Assembly: GCA_040367435.1 (NCBI GenBank)
Contig: BAABWY010000001.1
Location: 806,001 to 870,000 of the forward strand
Direction: 5' to 3'
DNA length: 64,000 nucleotides
Source: Hyphomicrobiales bacterium 4NK60-0047b
Lineage (GTDB): Bacteria; Pseudomonadota; Alphaproteobacteria; Rhizobiales; HXMU1428-3
The position numbers and the translations under genes are program-made. The notes under the pieces were generated by a model, which saw only the letters and a program-made list of their open reading frames with translations, was not told where the DNA came from and searched no databases. This document shows, piece after piece, positions 1 to 8,911 of the stretch; position 1 is the stretch's first letter, and each line of letters opens with the position of its first letter.

Positions 1-672
1 AAAATTCCAATGAATGCAGGCTGTCTGCGCCCAGTTGAAATCATCATCCCAAAGAAATCTCTCCTTAAACCAGAAAGCCCGGCGGCCGTCGTTGCAGGCA
101 ATGTCGAAACAAGCCAAGTGGTTACAAATTGCCTTTATGGCGCGTTCGGCGTCCTTGGCTTAGCACAAGGCACAATGAACAATCTCACCTTCGGCAATAA
201 AGCCCACCAATATTATGAAACCCTATGCTCAGGCGCCCCTGCAGTCCCTCCATACAACAACAATGAAGGGTTTGATGGCGCCGCAGCAATACATACACAT
301 ATGACCAATTCACGCCTAACTGATCCTGAAATTTTAGAAACAAGATACCCCGTCTTATTAGAGCAGTTTACAATCGACAAAAATTCCGGTGGTAAGGGGC
401 GCTGGTCAGCAGGCGATGGCATAACCCGCTCAATTAAATTTTTAGAAAATTTAGAAGTCTCCCTTCTCACCGGCTATAGACAACAAGCAATTCCAGGAAT
501 TGAAGGTGGCGAGCATGGCCGCAAAGGCAAAAACAGTCTCAAATCGACCAACGGAAAAACCCTAAATTTAAGCTCTACATGCTCGATTGAGGTCAAAAAA
601 GGTGACTGTTTAACGATTAGAACCCCAACAGGAGGCGGGTTCGGCCTCTTTAAGGAACGAAACAAACAATAA
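1..672 (+). CDS. Hydantoinase B / oxoprolinase family protein, C-terminal part (cut by window edge)
   Basis: The frame is open from the first base (KIP before the first Met), so this is the 3' end of a longer gene and the ATG at 10 is not a real start. The residues NAGCLRPVEIIIP, NVETSQ and YYETLCSG are typical of the HyuB/5-oxoprolinase C-terminal half, and the glycine-rich end TPTGGGFG closes the family. Members carry out ATP-dependent opening of hydantoin or 5-oxoproline rings in the cytosol. The substrate cannot be told from this fragment. The protein family is clear; whether the missing part is a HyuB alone or a fused HyuA–HyuB polypeptide is unknown. Confidence 0.85.
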   Translation, partial: KIPMNAGCLRPVEIIIPKKSLLKPESPAAVVAGNVETSQVVTNCLYGAFGVLGLAQGTMNNLTFGNKAHQYYETLCSGAPAVPPYNNNEGFDGAAAIHTHMTNSRLTDPEILETRYPVLLEQFTIDKNSGGKGRWSAGDGITRSIKFLENLEVSLLTGYRQQAIPGIEGGEHGRKGKNSLKSTNGKTLNLSSTCSIEVKKGDCLTIRTPTGGGFGLFKERNKQ

Positions 673-806
673 ACAATCGCTTACCCATTGTTAACAAAGG
701 GAAATAAAAAAGACTTGTATCTTTTCAAATATTAACCAATACTTTTCGTAATTAAGAACAAAAAAACACAACCATAAATTGAAATGAATAGAGGAGGAAT
801 GATATC

Positions 807-890
807 ATGAATCTGGAACGCAGCCTGGTAACAGCTACGACAATTCTAGCGTTCAGTGTTATCGCAGCAGCTATTATGGGATTACTTTAA
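807..890 (+). CDS. 27-residue single-helix membrane peptide
   Basis: A short frame MNLERSLVTATTILAF... ends in AAAIMGLL. It has a strong Shine–Dalgarno (GAGGAGG, 791–797) about nine bases before the ATG. After four polar residues it is one continuous hydrophobic helix of roughly 20 residues, so it should sit in the inner membrane. It lies between the oxoprolinase-type gene and the flagellin gene with its own leader. I recognise no family. The good SD and clean transmembrane profile argue for translation; the length means chance cannot be excluded. Confidence 0.5.
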   Translation: MNLERSLVTATTILAFSVIAAAIMGLL

Positions 891-1227
891 ACCAATATTC
901 CATAATAAAAACAAACCACTCCTCCCCGGACACGCCAATTCATATGCCCAAAATGCTTAAGCAGGCACAGCGCTCAGCCTTTTTGCTTGGGTATAAGCAA
1001 ACATACATACTTCCAAAAAGCTCTATCTATTAACTCTTCCCACACCATAAAACATAAAAAACCACCCAAATTAGCCCTAAAAAAAGAAAAACTATCTATG
1101 TTTTTCAAAACCTTATCCCATTTTGAAACCGCCTTAACCTCGAATTAACTCTAGCATCCTATGGTACCTCTAATCGCTCAGAAAGAGCGTGAGTCTAATT
1201 TTTAGTACCTAGGAAAGGGTAAGTATT
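891..1227 (+). other. Intergenic leader upstream of the first flagellin
   Basis: No gene is seen here. The stretch is AT-rich and must contain the flagellin promoter, but I cannot assign a sigma factor with confidence. A small hairpin (CGCTC–AGAAA–GAGCG, 1175–1189) lies in the presumed 5' UTR, and the SD AGGAAAGGG (1211–1219) precedes the ATG by eight bases. FlbT is known to act on flagellin 5' UTRs in Caulobacter, so this leader is a plausible target. Confidence 0.4.
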
Positions 1228-3315
1228 ATGGCTGGAGAAATCACTCTATCGAGTGCCGTGCGCTCGAATCTATTGGCTTTGCAAGACACAGCAAGCCTTC
1301 TAAGTAAAACTCAAGAAAAACTGGCAACAGGCCTTAAAGTCAACAGCGCGTTGGATGATCCAACTGCGTTCTTTACTGCAAGCTCGCTTAACAGTCGTGC
1401 AAACGATTTATCTCGTCTGCAAGATTTCGTAGGCAATGCAGTTCAAACAATTAAAGCCGCTGACGAAGGCATCTCAGCCATCACCAAATTGGTGGAAAGT
1501 GCTGAAGCAACAGCACGTCAAGCGCTACAATCTGCTGGTCAAACAGCAACAGCAACTGGTACAGTTGACACAACAGCATCTGGTTTCGACAGCTTCACAG
1601 CAACAAGCACCAGCTCCAACACTGTGACCACAGCAAACTTTGATGATTTTGCAGCCCAAGACGTCAGCTCTGGTGTCAACTTCAGTACAGCTGATCTTGA
1701 TTTAACAGCAACAGTAACTGGTTCCGGCTTTGATACTTCTGGTTCTGCAAACGAACAATTGACCATCTCCGATGGAACAAACACCACAGCAGATATCACG
1801 ATCGCAAATGGCGAGAACGTTACAACTGTTGTCTCAAACATCAACTCAGCTTTAACTGCTGCAGGTATCACAAACATCACTGCATCTGATAATGGTGGTC
1901 AAGTTGAACTAACTTCAACAGATGGTGTAAACATCACTGTCGCAGATGGTTCAACAACTGGCGGCGCGGCAGAAATCGGGCTAACAAACACCACAACAAA
2001 TGCTTCAAACGCACTCGGTCTTGCTCAAGGTGACCAATTCTCTGTTAACGGTACAAACGTTACATATGGTACAGGTACTGGCGAATTTAATTCTGCTTCA
2101 GAATTAACAACCCTACTAAGCAACATATCTGGCATCTCAGCATCAATCGATGGCAGTAACAATTTACAAATCGATACAACAGACGGTTCAGACCTTGTCC
2201 TAGCTGATGTAACCAACAACCCATTAGCGGCCCTAGGCTTAACAGCTGGCACAACGACAGCTTCTAACACATTAGGCGCTGAAAACGGCGATAGCTTTGA
2301 TATCTCAGTTGGTTCAGGTACAGCAACGACCATCACATTCGGCACTGGCACCGGTGAAGTAAATACAACAGCTGAATTGCTTTCAACACTAAACGGCATC
2401 TCAGGCGTTTCAGCTGAAATTGATGGCTCAGACAACCTTGTGATCACATCAACAGGTGGTGAAAACCTCACCTTCGCTGAAAACTCAGGAACACCTCTTG
2501 CTGATCTTGGCATCACGGCTGAAACAGTTGAAGCAACCAGCACATCAGGCATTGAACTTGGTGACACATTTACGGTTCAAGTCGGCTCAGCAGCGGCAAC
2601 AACAATCACATTTGGTACAGGCTCTGGTGAAGTGAATTCAGCAGATGAAGTTCTTGCTGCTTTGAATGCTATTACAGATGTAACGGCTACAGTCACAGAT
2701 GATGGGTTCCTAAGCATTGAAGCCACAAATGGCGAAGACTTGATTTTAGCTGAAGGAACAAACACTCCTTTAGCAGATTACGGTCTAACTGCGGGTACCA
2801 CAGCACCAACAGAAAACACAGATCGCACAGCATTTGCCACGCAATTTAACGAGCTGCGCACTCAAATTGATCAACTAGCAGCAGACGCAAGCTTTAACGG
2901 CATCAACCTTCTTACAAGTGACAGCTTAACAGTTACTTTTAACGAAGATGCAACTTCAAGCTTATCAGTCAGCGGTGTTGACTTTGACGCAAACGGTCTT
3001 GGAATTTCAAGTGCAACAGATACTTTCCAAACTGATGCATCAATCAACGCAGCTGTCGCTGACTTGAACTCAGCAACAGACACACTACGGTCTCAAGCGT
3101 CTAAATTTGGTTCTAACTTGTCGGTTGTTGAAACCCGCCAGGACTTCACAAAGAACCTGATTAACGTTCTTGAAACTGGTGCAGCGAACCTAACTCTTGC
3201 TGATACAAACGAAGAAGGCGCGAACTTGCTAGCTCTTCAAACTAGACAGCAATTGTCATCAACAGCGCTATCACTAGCGTCTCAGGCAGACCAAAACGTA
3301 CTACGTCTCTTCTAA
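1228..3315 (+). CDS. Flagellin 1, long form with repeated insert domains
   Basis: Structural subunit of the flagellar filament, exported by the flagellar type III system. The conserved N-terminal helices (about residues 1–110, with LATGLKVNSALDDP) and C-terminal helices (about 600–695, ending QADQNVLRLF) frame a variable surface region. That region holds a FlaHkIN-like segment (about 140–260) and three tandem copies of an 85–92-residue unit with the signature TFGTGTGEVN...L (nt about 2011–2805). At 695 residues it is far longer than the usual 270–400 of alphaproteobacterial flagellins. It is paralogous to the gene at 3653 and shares an identical 1,010-base tract with it. The SD AGGAAAGGG fixes the start. 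Confidence 0.95.
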   Translation: MAGEITLSSAVRSNLLALQDTASLLSKTQEKLATGLKVNSALDDPTAFFTASSLNSRANDLSRLQDFVGNAVQTIKAADEGISAITKLVESAEATARQALQSAGQTATATGTVDTTASGFDSFTATSTSSNTVTTANFDDFAAQDVSSGVNFSTADLDLTATVTGSGFDTSGSANEQLTISDGTNTTADITIANGENVTTVVSNINSALTAAGITNITASDNGGQVELTSTDGVNITVADGSTTGGAAEIGLTNTTTNASNALGLAQGDQFSVNGTNVTYGTGTGEFNSASELTTLLSNISGISASIDGSNNLQIDTTDGSDLVLADVTNNPLAALGLTAGTTTASNTLGAENGDSFDISVGSGTATTITFGTGTGEVNTTAELLSTLNGISGVSAEIDGSDNLVITSTGGENLTFAENSGTPLADLGITAETVEATSTSGIELGDTFTVQVGSAAATTITFGTGSGEVNSADEVLAALNAITDVTATVTDDGFLSIEATNGEDLILAEGTNTPLADYGLTAGTTAPTENTDRTAFATQFNELRTQIDQLAADASFNGINLLTSDSLTVTFNEDATSSLSVSGVDFDANGLGISSATDTFQTDASINAAVADLNSATDTLRSQASKFGSNLSVVETRQDFTKNLINVLETGAANLTLADTNEEGANLLALQTRQQLSSTALSLASQADQNVLRLF
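1594..2603 (+). repeat. Copy 1 of a 1,010-bp identical tract shared by the two flagellin genes
   Basis: By reading the two genes against each other (offset 2,425) I find no difference from 1594 to 2603, compared with 4019 to 5028. The flanks show many synonymous and some nonsynonymous changes. The tract encodes the surface-exposed insert domains. Confidence 0.85.
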
Positions 3316-3440
3316 ACGCATTTAGAAGAACCAGTATAAAGTCTCTTCTAATCACCTTTAGAAGAACAAAAAAGAAAATTTCTTCTAAGAGTTTTAGAAG
3401 AAACAGACATAAAATCTCATCTAATTGTTTCAAAAAGAGA
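3305..3440 (+). repeat. Tandem imperfect hairpin repeats at the flagellin 1 stop codon
   Basis: Units of about 34–39 bases begin around 3305, 3341 and 3380, with a decayed fourth near 3414. Each of the first three forms a hairpin from CTTCTAA and TTAGAAG: stems 3309–3316/3321–3328, 3345–3351/3358–3364 and 3379–3388/3394–3403. The first stem contains the TAA stop. Flagellin 2 has one related hairpin over its stop (TTCTAA/TTAGAA, 5735–5751). They would lie in the mRNA 3' UTR before the terminator. Confidence 0.75.
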
Positions 3441-3456
3441 TTTTTTAAAAAACACC

Positions 3457-3483
3457 AAACGGGGTCCACTGGGCCCCGTTTTC
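3457..3483 (+). terminator. Terminator of flagellin 1
   Basis: AAACGGGG (3457–3464) pairs with CCCCGTTT (3474–3481). Inner TCC/GGG pairs extend the stem to about 11 bp around an ACT loop, and the hairpin ends in TTTT. This is a strong intrinsic terminator, so flagellin 2 needs its own promoter in 3484–3652. Confidence 0.85.
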
Positions 3484-3652
3484 GTGTTTTTAAGCCTATT
3501 TATCCACATTCCACACTTTACGGCCTCATAGGGACACCTGCCTGAAAAATTCTTTATTAACGTACGGTTAACCAAATAAACTTATTTTCGATTCTTATCG
3601 ACAAGTATGTGCGTGCGTCAATAATCAAAAACCTCAGAAAGGGTTCAGTGTA

Positions 3653-5740
3653 ATGGCATCTAATATCACGCTATCAAGTGCGGTTCGATCCAATCTTCTA
3701 GCTCTGCAGGATACAGCAGATCTTCTAGGCAAAACTCAAGAAAAACTGGCAACAGGCCTTAAAGTCAACAGCGCGTTAGATGACCCAACTGCGTTCTTTA
3801 CTGCAAGTTCATTAAACGGCAGAGCAAACGACCTATCTCGTCTACAAGATTTCGTAGGCAATGCAATTCAAACAATTAAAGCCGCTGACGAAGGCATCTC
3901 AGCCATCACCAAATTGGTGGAAAGTGCTGAAGCAACAGCACGTCAAGCGCTTCAATCTGCTGGCAACACAGCAACTTCAACAGGTACTGTTGACACAACA
4001 GCAAATGGTTTCTTTGATTTCACAGCAACAAGCACCAGCTCCAACACTGTGACCACAGCAAACTTTGATGATTTTGCAGCCCAAGACGTCAGCTCTGGTG
4101 TCAACTTCAGTACAGCTGATCTTGATTTAACAGCAACAGTAACTGGTTCCGGCTTTGATACTTCTGGTTCTGCAAACGAACAATTGACCATCTCCGATGG
4201 AACAAACACCACAGCAGATATCACGATCGCAAATGGCGAGAACGTTACAACTGTTGTCTCAAACATCAACTCAGCTTTAACTGCTGCAGGTATCACAAAC
4301 ATCACTGCATCTGATAATGGTGGTCAAGTTGAACTAACTTCAACAGATGGTGTAAACATCACTGTCGCAGATGGTTCAACAACTGGCGGCGCGGCAGAAA
4401 TCGGGCTAACAAACACCACAACAAATGCTTCAAACGCACTCGGTCTTGCTCAAGGTGACCAATTCTCTGTTAACGGTACAAACGTTACATATGGTACAGG
4501 TACTGGCGAATTTAATTCTGCTTCAGAATTAACAACCCTACTAAGCAACATATCTGGCATCTCAGCATCAATCGATGGCAGTAACAATTTACAAATCGAT
4601 ACAACAGACGGTTCAGACCTTGTCCTAGCTGATGTAACCAACAACCCATTAGCGGCCCTAGGCTTAACAGCTGGCACAACGACAGCTTCTAACACATTAG
4701 GCGCTGAAAACGGCGATAGCTTTGATATCTCAGTTGGTTCAGGTACAGCAACGACCATCACATTCGGCACTGGCACCGGTGAAGTAAATACAACAGCTGA
4801 ATTGCTTTCAACACTAAACGGCATCTCAGGCGTTTCAGCTGAAATTGATGGCTCAGACAACCTTGTGATCACATCAACAGGTGGTGAAAACCTCACCTTC
4901 GCTGAAAACTCAGGAACACCTCTTGCTGATCTTGGCATCACGGCTGAAACAGTTGAAGCAACCAGCACATCAGGCATTGAACTTGGTGACACATTTACGG
5001 TTCAAGTCGGCTCAGCAGCGGCAACAACCATCACATTTGGTACAGGCACTGGTGAAGTAAATTCTCAAGCTGAATTACTATCAACTCTAAATGCAATATC
5101 AGATGTAACGGCCAGCATCAATGATGATGGTTCTTTGAAACTTGAAGCAACAAACGGGGATGACCTGATAATTGCTGAAGGAACAAACACACCTCTTGCA
5201 GATCTTGGTCTAACAGCTGCAACTTCAACAGCTGCAACAAACAATGATCGCACAGCATTCGCCACTCAATTCAATGAATTACGCACTCAAATTGACGAAC
5301 TGGCAAACGATGCAAGCTTTAACGGCATCAACCTTTTGGATGGCGACAACCTAACAGTGACCTTCAATGAAGATGCAACATCAACCCTAGGTGTTGATGG
5401 CGTTACGTTTAATTCAAACGGTCTTGGAATTTCAAGTTCTCAAAACTCATTCCAAACTGACGCAGACATCAACGCTGCAATCGCTGATTTGAATTCAGCA
5501 ACAGATACACTACGGTCTCAAGCGTCGAAATTTGGTTCTAACTTGTCGGTTGTTGAAACCCGCCAAGACTTTACAAAGAACCTGATTAACGTTCTCGAAA
5601 CCGGTGCTGCGAACCTAACTCTTGCTGACACAAACGAAGAAGGCGCAAACTTGCTAGCTCTTCAAACAAGACAGCAATTGTCATCAACAGCGCTATCACT
5701 AGCGTCTCAGGCAGATCAAAACGTACTACAACTATTCTAA
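3653..5740 (+). CDS. Flagellin 2, long form, paralogue of flagellin 1
   Basis: Filament subunit of the same 695-residue length and domain order as flagellin 1: conserved N-terminal helices, FlaHkIN-like insert, three tandem insert repeats, conserved C-terminal helices ending QADQNVLQLF. The first 120 codons and last 235 codons have diverged at many silent sites, while the middle is identical. This looks like recent gene conversion or partial duplication. The start is supported by the SD AGAAAGGG nine bases before the ATG. The gene is followed by a stop-codon hairpin and a 12-bp stem at 5770–5810. The two subunits probably co-assemble in one filament (inference). Confidence 0.95.
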   Translation: MASNITLSSAVRSNLLALQDTADLLGKTQEKLATGLKVNSALDDPTAFFTASSLNGRANDLSRLQDFVGNAIQTIKAADEGISAITKLVESAEATARQALQSAGNTATSTGTVDTTANGFFDFTATSTSSNTVTTANFDDFAAQDVSSGVNFSTADLDLTATVTGSGFDTSGSANEQLTISDGTNTTADITIANGENVTTVVSNINSALTAAGITNITASDNGGQVELTSTDGVNITVADGSTTGGAAEIGLTNTTTNASNALGLAQGDQFSVNGTNVTYGTGTGEFNSASELTTLLSNISGISASIDGSNNLQIDTTDGSDLVLADVTNNPLAALGLTAGTTTASNTLGAENGDSFDISVGSGTATTITFGTGTGEVNTTAELLSTLNGISGVSAEIDGSDNLVITSTGGENLTFAENSGTPLADLGITAETVEATSTSGIELGDTFTVQVGSAAATTITFGTGTGEVNSQAELLSTLNAISDVTASINDDGSLKLEATNGDDLIIAEGTNTPLADLGLTAATSTAATNNDRTAFATQFNELRTQIDELANDASFNGINLLDGDNLTVTFNEDATSTLGVDGVTFNSNGLGISSSQNSFQTDADINAAIADLNSATDTLRSQASKFGSNLSVVETRQDFTKNLINVLETGAANLTLADTNEEGANLLALQTRQQLSSTALSLASQADQNVLQLF
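4019..5028 (+). repeat. Copy 2 of the 1,010-bp identical flagellin tract
   Basis: Identical by eye to 1594–2603. The first mismatch downstream is at 5029 (c here, a at 2604) and the first upstream is at 4018. Confidence 0.85.
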
Positions 5741-5769
5741 AATACTTAGAAAAGTTAAGAAAAAGAACC

Positions 5770-5810
5770 AGGATCAAGGCAATAAAAAATTACATTAATG
5801 CCTTGATCCT
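5770..5810 (+). terminator. Hairpin after flagellin 2
   Basis: AGGATCAAGGCA (5770–5781) pairs perfectly with TGCCTTGATCCT (5799–5810) across a 17-base loop. There is no T tract after it on the plus strand, so it may act as a 3'-end stabiliser rather than as an intrinsic terminator. Confidence 0.5.
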
Positions 5811-5958
5811 AAAGCAAAAAATCAAAAAACCATTCAAAACTACAGGTTGTGAAGAATTCTTTGGTTTAACAGAAGTTGAAACTTGAACCGTTTGTTAAAC
5901 AATAAAGAGCTATACTATCAGGTGTTTAGCGAATGGATAAAATCCTCGGGGATATTCA

Positions 5959-6360
5959 ATGGCATTAAAAGTCGAGCTAAAACCAAATGAACGCCTGATT
6001 ATAGGTGACGCTGTGATTACCAATGACGATAGTCGCACTCGTCTATATATCGAAGGTTCATCCCCGATTTTGCGAGAAAAGGATATTATCCGTCCAAATG
6101 AAGCGGATACGCCTTGCAAAAAAATCTATGTGATTTTGCAACTTATGTATCTTTCAAAAACACCACGTGATCATCACGATAGTTATTTTGAAAGTGTAAC
6201 CGAAGTACAAAATGCAGCCCCAAGTACAGCATCACACTTTGATGCAATAAACAGTGAAATCTTGGCTGATAATTATTACAAAGCTTTGAAAGAAGCTCAA
6301 AAATTAATCGCCTATGAAGAGGAATTAGTTTCAAATGCACAAAGCCCTGAATGCGTATGA
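5959..6360 (+). CDS. flbT: Flagellar biosynthesis repressor FlbT
   Basis: A 133-residue protein of the alphaproteobacterial FlbT family, recognised from the start LKPNERLIIGDAVITN, the block SPILREKDII and the segment IYVILQLMYL. In Caulobacter FlbT binds the 5' UTR of flagellin mRNA and controls its stability in response to filament assembly. The gene sits directly downstream of two flagellins, which are its expected targets. It overlaps flaF by 26 bases, indicating one transcript and coupled translation. Confidence 0.93.
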   Translation: MALKVELKPNERLIIGDAVITNDDSRTRLYIEGSSPILREKDIIRPNEADTPCKKIYVILQLMYLSKTPRDHHDSYFESVTEVQNAAPSTASHFDAINSEILADNYYKALKEAQKLIAYEEELVSNAQSPECV

Positions 6361-6718
6361 GCAAAATGCCAAGGTCACTCAATCACCCCGTGAACTTGAA
6401 GCATCATTACTATTAAAAGCAGCCTCACAGCTACAATATATTGCTGACAATTGGCGTGAAAATTGGGGCAAAGAAAATAACGAGTTTTTAGCAGCTCTTT
6501 ATTATAACCGCCGTCTTTGGAGTGTTTTATTAGGTTCTATTGCAGGCCAGGAAAACCCGCTCCCAATCGAGATTAAAAACAACGTCGCCTCATTGGGCGC
6601 CTTTGTATTGAGGCATACAATTTCAGTTCAAGCTTACCCTTCACCGGAAAAGCTTAAAGTTCTTGTGACTATAAACAAAGAACTTGCTGCAGGTTTAAAC
6701 GCTGCACAAGCAAAATAA
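6335..6718 (+). CDS. flaF: Flagellar biosynthesis regulator FlaF
   Basis: A 127-residue FlaF family protein, with the typical start HKALNAYEQ, the block RELEASLLLKAASQL and NRRLWSVLL in the middle. FlaF is needed for flagellin synthesis and secretion and opposes FlbT in Caulobacter. The ATG lies inside the end of flbT with an AGAGGA SD at about 6318–6323, so translation is likely coupled. A strong terminator follows. Confidence 0.93.
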   Translation: MHKALNAYEQNAKVTQSPRELEASLLLKAASQLQYIADNWRENWGKENNEFLAALYYNRRLWSVLLGSIAGQENPLPIEIKNNVASLGAFVLRHTISVQAYPSPEKLKVLVTINKELAAGLNAAQAK

Positions 6719-6746
6719 TCTTCAAAGAATTTAAAAGTCAGATTAA

Positions 6747-6778
6747 AAAAGGCAGCTCTTTTTATTGAGCTGCCTTTT
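6747..6778. terminator. Bidirectional terminator between flaF and a bactofilin
   Basis: AAAAGGCAGCTC (6747–6758) pairs with GAGCTGCCTTTT (6767–6778). T runs occur on both strands, which serves the convergent genes flaF (+) and the bactofilin (−). Confidence 0.85.
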
Positions 6779-6802
6779 CTATACCCTATATATAAACAAC
6801 GA

Positions 6803-7456
6803 CTATTCAGCTGCCTCAGCATAAAAAGGTGCATTATCATGTGTTTCTTGTTTCACTTGAGGCTTTGAAGCTATTTGTGCATCCGCATCAACCCATTGCA
6901 AACGACCATCATATTGAGCACCCATATCAATACCGATACCTTGATGGTAAATATCACCTTCAACAAAAGCAGATGAATGTAACATCACATTGTCACCATG
7001 AATTGCGCCCTCAACACGGCCATGAACATTCACAGTTTCAGCCCTAACATTGCCATTAACAGAACCAGCTGTTTCAACAACAAGTGCTGAACAATGTAAA
7101 TCACCAAGAACAGTACCTTCAAGGCGGATAACACCTTGCGAGGTCACACTACCTTCAATAATAAGGTCATTGCTAATCACTGTTTCAGTCGATTTTCTTT
7201 TTTGATCCAATACAACATCATCACCTTGATGCTGCATCATTGATGCTCTTTGTTTTGCAGAAAGCGGCTCTTCTAAAACATGCTCTGCTGCTCTTTTCTT
7301 CAATTTTTCTGGAACTGGCAGTGGTTCATTAGATACATCCGCCAGTTCAGGATGTGTAGTAGCCTCATCAATAATTGGGGCTCTTAATTCTTTTAAACGG
7401 TTATTAAAAAGTTCAGTTTCAGGGAAGGAGTCTTTTTCAGTTTTACGCGTGAACAT
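6803..7456 (-). CDS. Bactofilin A (217 aa)
   Basis: Bactofilins are small polymer-forming cytoskeletal proteins built as a right-handed beta-helix (DUF583). The core here runs from about residue 70 to 175 with TVISNDLIIEGSVTSQG, GDLHCSALVVE and VHGRVEGAIHGDNVMLHSSA, matching the six-turn helix of the family. The core is flanked by a long polar N-terminal arm and a shorter C-terminal tail. Family members place cell-wall or appendage machinery at specific cell sites. It is a paralogue of the next gene. The two are separated by a terminator, so they are transcribed independently. Confidence 0.93.
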   Translation of the reverse strand: MFTRKTEKDSFPETELFNNRLKELRAPIIDEATTHPELADVSNEPLPVPEKLKKRAAEHVLEEPLSAKQRASMMQHQGDDVVLDQKRKSTETVISNDLIIEGSVTSQGVIRLEGTVLGDLHCSALVVETAGSVNGNVRAETVNVHGRVEGAIHGDNVMLHSSAFVEGDIYHQGIGIDMGAQYDGRLQWVDADAQIASKPQVKQETHDNAPFYAEAAE

Positions 7457-7681
7457 ATTATTATTTTTCTCAAATTATTGTCTTCAGGTCGGCAAATAAA
7501 CCAGGCCAAAGAAAGTTTAAAACTTAGCTCCTAAAACAGAAAAATTATAAATCTCTGCAGTAAAAAAAGAGCATATTTAAACAATCAAATTTTTCTAAGT
7601 TCTCAATATACATAGTATATTTTTATAACATATTCACACCAATATTGATCGATAGTTAATAACGAAAAATTGATAAAAAAA

Positions 7682-7707
7682 AGGCAACCAAAGTGCTTTG
7701 GTTGCCT
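7682..7707 (-). terminator. Terminator of the second bactofilin
   Basis: AGGCAACCAAAG and CTTTGGTTGCCT form a perfect 12-bp stem with a two-base loop. Reading on the minus strand it is followed by a run of seven T. Confidence 0.85.
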
Positions 7708-7734
7708 AAAAAACTGTCATATTAATGTGTTAAA

Positions 7735-8235
7735 CTACTCTGCTGCTTGAGCATGAAGTTGGTTATCATTACCAATTGGTTGCCGAGTTTTGTTCGAAAG
7801 TTTTTCACCTTCTTCAGCACTATCAACCCATTTCAAACGGCCATCATAATGCGTTCCCATTTCAATGCTGATACCTTGATGATAAATATCACCCTCAACA
7901 AAAGCTGAAGAGTGCAACATCACATTGGCACCATGCACAGTCCCACCAACACGGCCATGAACTTTGACTTCCTTAGCAGAAATATTTCCAGAGATAGAGC
8001 CATCATTTTCAACAACAAGTGAAGTACAATTCATGTCTCCAATGATCGTACCTTCAAGTCGCACAATACCTTCAGAAGTTACATTGCCATGAATAGTTAG
8101 ATCGTTACTAATAACAGTCTCACGGGATGAGCCCGCTTGCTTCGAATTATCTTCAATTGGCTTTGCACGTGAAGATGTGTTGTCGTCATTATTTGATGAT
8201 TTAGAATTTTCAGAATCTGAATTACGCGTAAACAT
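7735..8235 (-). CDS. Bactofilin B (166 aa)
   Basis: Second bactofilin with the same beta-helix core (about residues 38–145: TVISNDLTIHGNVTSEG, VHGRVGGTVHGANVMLHSSA, EGDIYHQGI) and a short serine/asparagine-rich N-terminal arm. The core is closely similar to bactofilin A while the arms differ, as expected for paralogues that co-polymerise or mark different sites. The MFTRN start is shared with bactofilin A (MFTRK), which supports both starts. Confidence 0.93.
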   Translation of the reverse strand: MFTRNSDSENSKSSNNDDNTSSRAKPIEDNSKQAGSSRETVISNDLTIHGNVTSEGIVRLEGTIIGDMNCTSLVVENDGSISGNISAKEVKVHGRVGGTVHGANVMLHSSAFVEGDIYHQGISIEMGTHYDGRLKWVDSAEEGEKLSNKTRQPIGNDNQLHAQAAE

Positions 8236-8911
8236 GTATACTATCCTTTTTTGTGATTATGATGCACCTGAAAGAAACCTAATAAGTTTCAAAACAAGAT
8301 CTCATAAACACCAGCCCACAATACTACTTACATACCCTCACTCTGCTCATGAAAAATGGCGCGATTAAGACTAAAAAACTCGTATCAACGGAGCTGTTCA
8401 CATCCCGCTAATCTTAACCAATGCGGATATCTGCGTGGGACTATACCACCATCTACTAAAAAAAGAAATATTTAAAAGTCCAAGAAACAAGCAAAAACAA
8501 GGAATAAACTTCCATTTTATTTAACAAAAAATTAACCAGAAAGTATTTCCAAGTAGAGACAACAAGAAACGAAAAGAAGAGATGTAAAAGTCACCCTCAT
8601 TTCATAAAACAGAAACGTAAACAGATTTTATTCAGCAAAAAAGGACGCAAAAATCATGTTGCTGCACTTTACATATACTAACTAAGTTGATCCAAAATAT
8701 AAATTTAACTCAAAATATCTGAGTATCTCACCATTTTGGCATATAAAAAACCAAGCCCATGAGCCACTAAAAAATACCTTTAAGAAGAACGAGCCAGTGG
8801 ATAGCCTTGTGGTTTATCTGTTTTTTTCTAGACCAAAGCTTTCAGTTCCATGATAAACGAATAGAATATTCAATTTCTAGCTAAGGAAATGAACAACTAA
8901 GGAAAAAAGAC
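8236..8911. other. Gene-free AT-rich spacer
   Basis: I see no credible gene or RNA here. It must contain the divergent promoters of the bactofilin gene (−) and purT (+). Short frames in it lack SD sequences and family resemblance. Confidence 0.5.

Noticed and set aside
1175-1189. A covarying FlbT target hairpin shared by both flagellin leaders
   Set aside because: The CTCAGAAAG matches fall at non-equivalent positions: the one in flagellin 2 is its SD region. The aligned leaders do not share the stem.
1539-3083. Long antisense frames inside the flagellin genes (also 3952–5265)
   Set aside because: They follow from the codon bias of Thr/Ala/Asn-rich repeats; both genes show the same antisense frames where the DNA is identical.
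3305-3440. Short repeats resembling a CRISPR array
   Set aside because: Only three clear units, imperfect, each a hairpin overlapping the gene end, with no constant repeat and unique spacers and no cas genes.
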